Positions 55,817 through 56,775 of a stretch of 56,775 bases of DNA are shown piece by piece (the first letter of the stretch is position 1; every line of letters starts with the position of its first letter). The stretch comes from an uncultured Paracoccaceae bacterium. Its GTDB lineage: Bacteria; Pseudomonadota; Alphaproteobacteria; Rhodobacterales; Rhodobacteraceae. The translations under genes were made by a program, and so were the position numbers. The notes under the pieces are model-generated. The model was not told where the DNA came from, made no database searches, and saw nothing but the letters and a program-made list of their open reading frames with translations. The stretch spans positions 1 through 56,775 of the forward strand of contig CAKZRP010000057.1 in assembly GCA_937146765.1 (NCBI GenBank), read 5' to 3'.

Positions 55817-55842
55817 GGGCGCGCTTCGGCTGCGCCCTTTTT
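55817..55842 (+). terminator. Intrinsic terminator after the liu operon
   Basis: GGGCGC (55817-55822) pairs with GCGCCC (55832-55837); inside, GC-TTCG-GC forms a stable tetraloop, with one bulge, and TTTTTA follows. Confidence 0.85.
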
Positions 55843-55940
55843 ACTGGCGTTAAATTCTGACTAAAACCATAAGAAAATAAGGTCTTGTGGCGCATATACG
55901 AGACTGGCCGACAAAGCGCGCTGCATTAACTTCCCCTTGG

Positions 55941-55969
55941 TTGACGGTTCTGGGGGACGGGAGTAGTAA
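55941..55969 (+). promoter_or_regulatory. Promoter of the nuo operon
   Basis: TTGACG (55941-55946) and TAGTAA (55964-55969) with a 17-bp spacer lie 71 nt before the nuoA start. A second TTGACG at 55991 has no clear -10 partner. Confidence 0.6.
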
Positions 55970-56039
55970 CGGCCCAAGTCAACACGCCAATTGACGGTAC
56001 GCGGGCAGCATTTGCCGCGTGCGCGGAAAGGAGCCACTC

Positions 56040-56405
56040 GTGGAAGAGATGTTGCGGGAGTATCTCCCCATCCTGGTGTTTTTGGCCGTCGCCATTGGTC
56101 TCGGTCTTGTGCTTATCCTCGCCGCCGTGGTCATCGCGGTGCGCAATCCGGACCCTGAAAAAGTCAGCGCCTATGAATGTGGCTTCAACGCATTTGACGA
56201 TGCGCGGATGAAATTCGACGTGCGCTTCTATCTGGTCTCGATCCTGTTCATCATCTTCGATCTGGAGATCGCCTTCCTGTTTCCCTGGGCCGTGGGCTTC
56301 CGGGACATCAGTGACACAGGCTTCTGGTCGATGATGGTCTTCCTCGGGGTGCTGACCATCGGCTTTGCCTACGAATGGAAAAAGGGGGCCCTGGAATGGG
56401 AGTGA
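56040..56405 (+). CDS. nuoA: NADH-quinone oxidoreductase subunit A
   Basis: NuoA is a small membrane subunit of complex I near the quinone site. The 121-aa protein has three transmembrane helices (about 8-33, 63-83, 90-110) and the conserved loop [20 protein letters not shown] between the first two. GTG 56040 has AAAGGAG at a good distance and gives the family N-terminus [12 protein letters not shown]; the frame is open 7 codons further. It is the first gene of the nuo operon and overlaps nuoB by 10 nt. Confidence 0.96.
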   Translation: MEEMLREYLPILVFLAVAIGLGLVLILAAVVIAVRNPDPEKVSAYECGFNAFDDARMKFDVRFYLVSILFIIFDLEIAFLFPWAVGFRDISDTGFWSMMVFLGVLTIGFAYEWKKGALEWE

Positions 56406-56775
56406 TGGCTGGCGCAAACACCGCGGGTGTTGACAAGGAAATGGTGACCCAGGCCCTGAACGCCGAGCTTCAGGACAAGGGGTTTCTCTTGACCTCTGCC
56501 GAGGACATCATCAACTGGGCCCGCACCGGCTCCCTGCACTGGATGACCTTCGGTCTGGCGTGCTGCGCGGTCGAGATGATGCATACCTCGATGCCGCGCT
56601 ACGACGCAGAGCGTTTCGGCATCGCGCCGCGCGCCTCCCCGCGTCAGTCCGACGTGATGATCGTCGCAGGCACTCTGACCAACAAGATGGCACCCGCACT
56701 GCGCAAGGTCTATGACCAGATGCCCGAGCCGCGTTACGTGATCTCGATGGGCTCCTGCGCCAATGGCGGCGGCTA
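56396..56775 (+). CDS. nuoB: NADH-quinone oxidoreductase subunit B, cut by window end
   Basis: NuoB carries the N2 iron-sulphur cluster that reduces quinone. About 126 residues are present, including the double Cys in [10 protein letters not shown] and the third Cys in [10 protein letters not shown]; the fourth ligand lies beyond the window. ATG 56396 has AGGGGG upstream and overlaps nuoA; ATG 56405 in the same frame is an alternative start. The sequence matches Rhodobacteraceae/Paracoccus NuoB closely in my memory, which supports the taxonomic call. Confidence 0.95.
   Translation, partial: MGVMAGANTAGVDKEMVTQALNAELQDKGFLLTSAEDIINWARTGSLHWMTFGLACCAVEMMHTSMPRYDAERFGIAPRASPRQSDVMIVAGTLTNKMAPALRKVYDQMPEPRYVISMGSCANGGG

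Noticed and set aside
1..56775. rRNA, tRNA, CRISPR arrays, insertion sequences, prophage or integrase genes
   Set aside because: I looked for tRNA T-arm-like patterns, regularly spaced direct repeats, transposase-like proteins and terminal repeats and found none. No compositional break suggests recent transfer.

Overview
The window is about 57 kb of GC-rich, densely coded DNA that looks like chromosomal core sequence from an alphaproteobacterium of the family Rhodobacteraceae (Roseobacter/Paracoccus type). The reasons are the NuoA/NuoB proteins, the full-length PntA/PntB pair, the bolA / J-domain pair, GlcB with a GlcG-like protein, DUF3422 and DUF4177 proteins, a waaA / LpcC-like glycosyltransferase pair and a liu (leucine) operon. 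The species assignment is inference. I see no rRNA, tRNA, CRISPR array, insertion sequence or phage gene. Many long frames lie antisense to real genes, as expected at this GC content, and are left out.

Layout. 0-9 kb: start of a leftward gene (perhaps cobS), J-domain protein, bolA, DUF4177 protein, pepT, gatB, tex and an unknown 451-aa protein. 9-19 kb: a small membrane protein and pepN; two tiny single-span membrane proteins, a photolyase/cryptochrome and a DUF2256 zinc-finger protein; glcB, a GlcG/HbpS-like protein, a class-I glutamine amidotransferase (peptidase C26) and an SDR dehydrogenase. 19-24 kb: pntAB and a DUF3422 protein. 24-34 kb: a peptide-type ABC uptake locus with a leftward solute-binding protein and two permeases, and a divergent rightward operon holding a fused double ATPase, an ArgE-like M20 deacetylase and two near-twin M20 amidohydrolases. 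34-43 kb: a small periplasmic protein, the leftward moaA-waaA-glycosyltransferase operon, a lipoprotein, the leftward glmU-glmS-alkD operon and rightward gph. 43-46 kb: a divergent MmgE/PrpD and DegT aminotransferase pair. 46-56 kb: leucine/isovalerate catabolism (ivd, small protein, then acyl-CoA synthetase, mccB, mccA, hmgL, methylglutaconyl-CoA hydratase), interrupted by a leftward ompW. 56 kb to end: start of the complex I operon (nuoA, partial nuoB).

How genes work together. The ABC locus plausibly imports small peptides or N-acylated amino acids and hydrolyses them with three cytosolic M20 enzymes. The liu genes carry isovalerate/isovaleryl-CoA through methylcrotonyl-CoA and methylglutaconyl-CoA to HMG-CoA, which is split to acetyl-CoA and acetoacetate; malate synthase G can use acetyl-CoA. 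GlmS and GlmU make UDP-GlcNAc for envelope synthesis, and WaaA with its partner glycosyltransferase builds the LPS inner core.

Most notable non-coding signals: (1) a dispersed intergenic repeat in three copies, each downstream of a gene in the same relative orientation, with a conserved AGA-loop hairpin whose stem bases covary; (2) the 28144-28497 divergent region, which holds serial inverted repeats and a rightward intrinsic terminator that lies before the ATPase promoter, suggesting a small RNA; (3) an FNR-like palindrome and two leader hairpins between ompW and the liu operon; (4) a palindrome just downstream of the ivd promoter. The photolyase with DUF2256 and two tiny membrane proteins is the least understood gene group.
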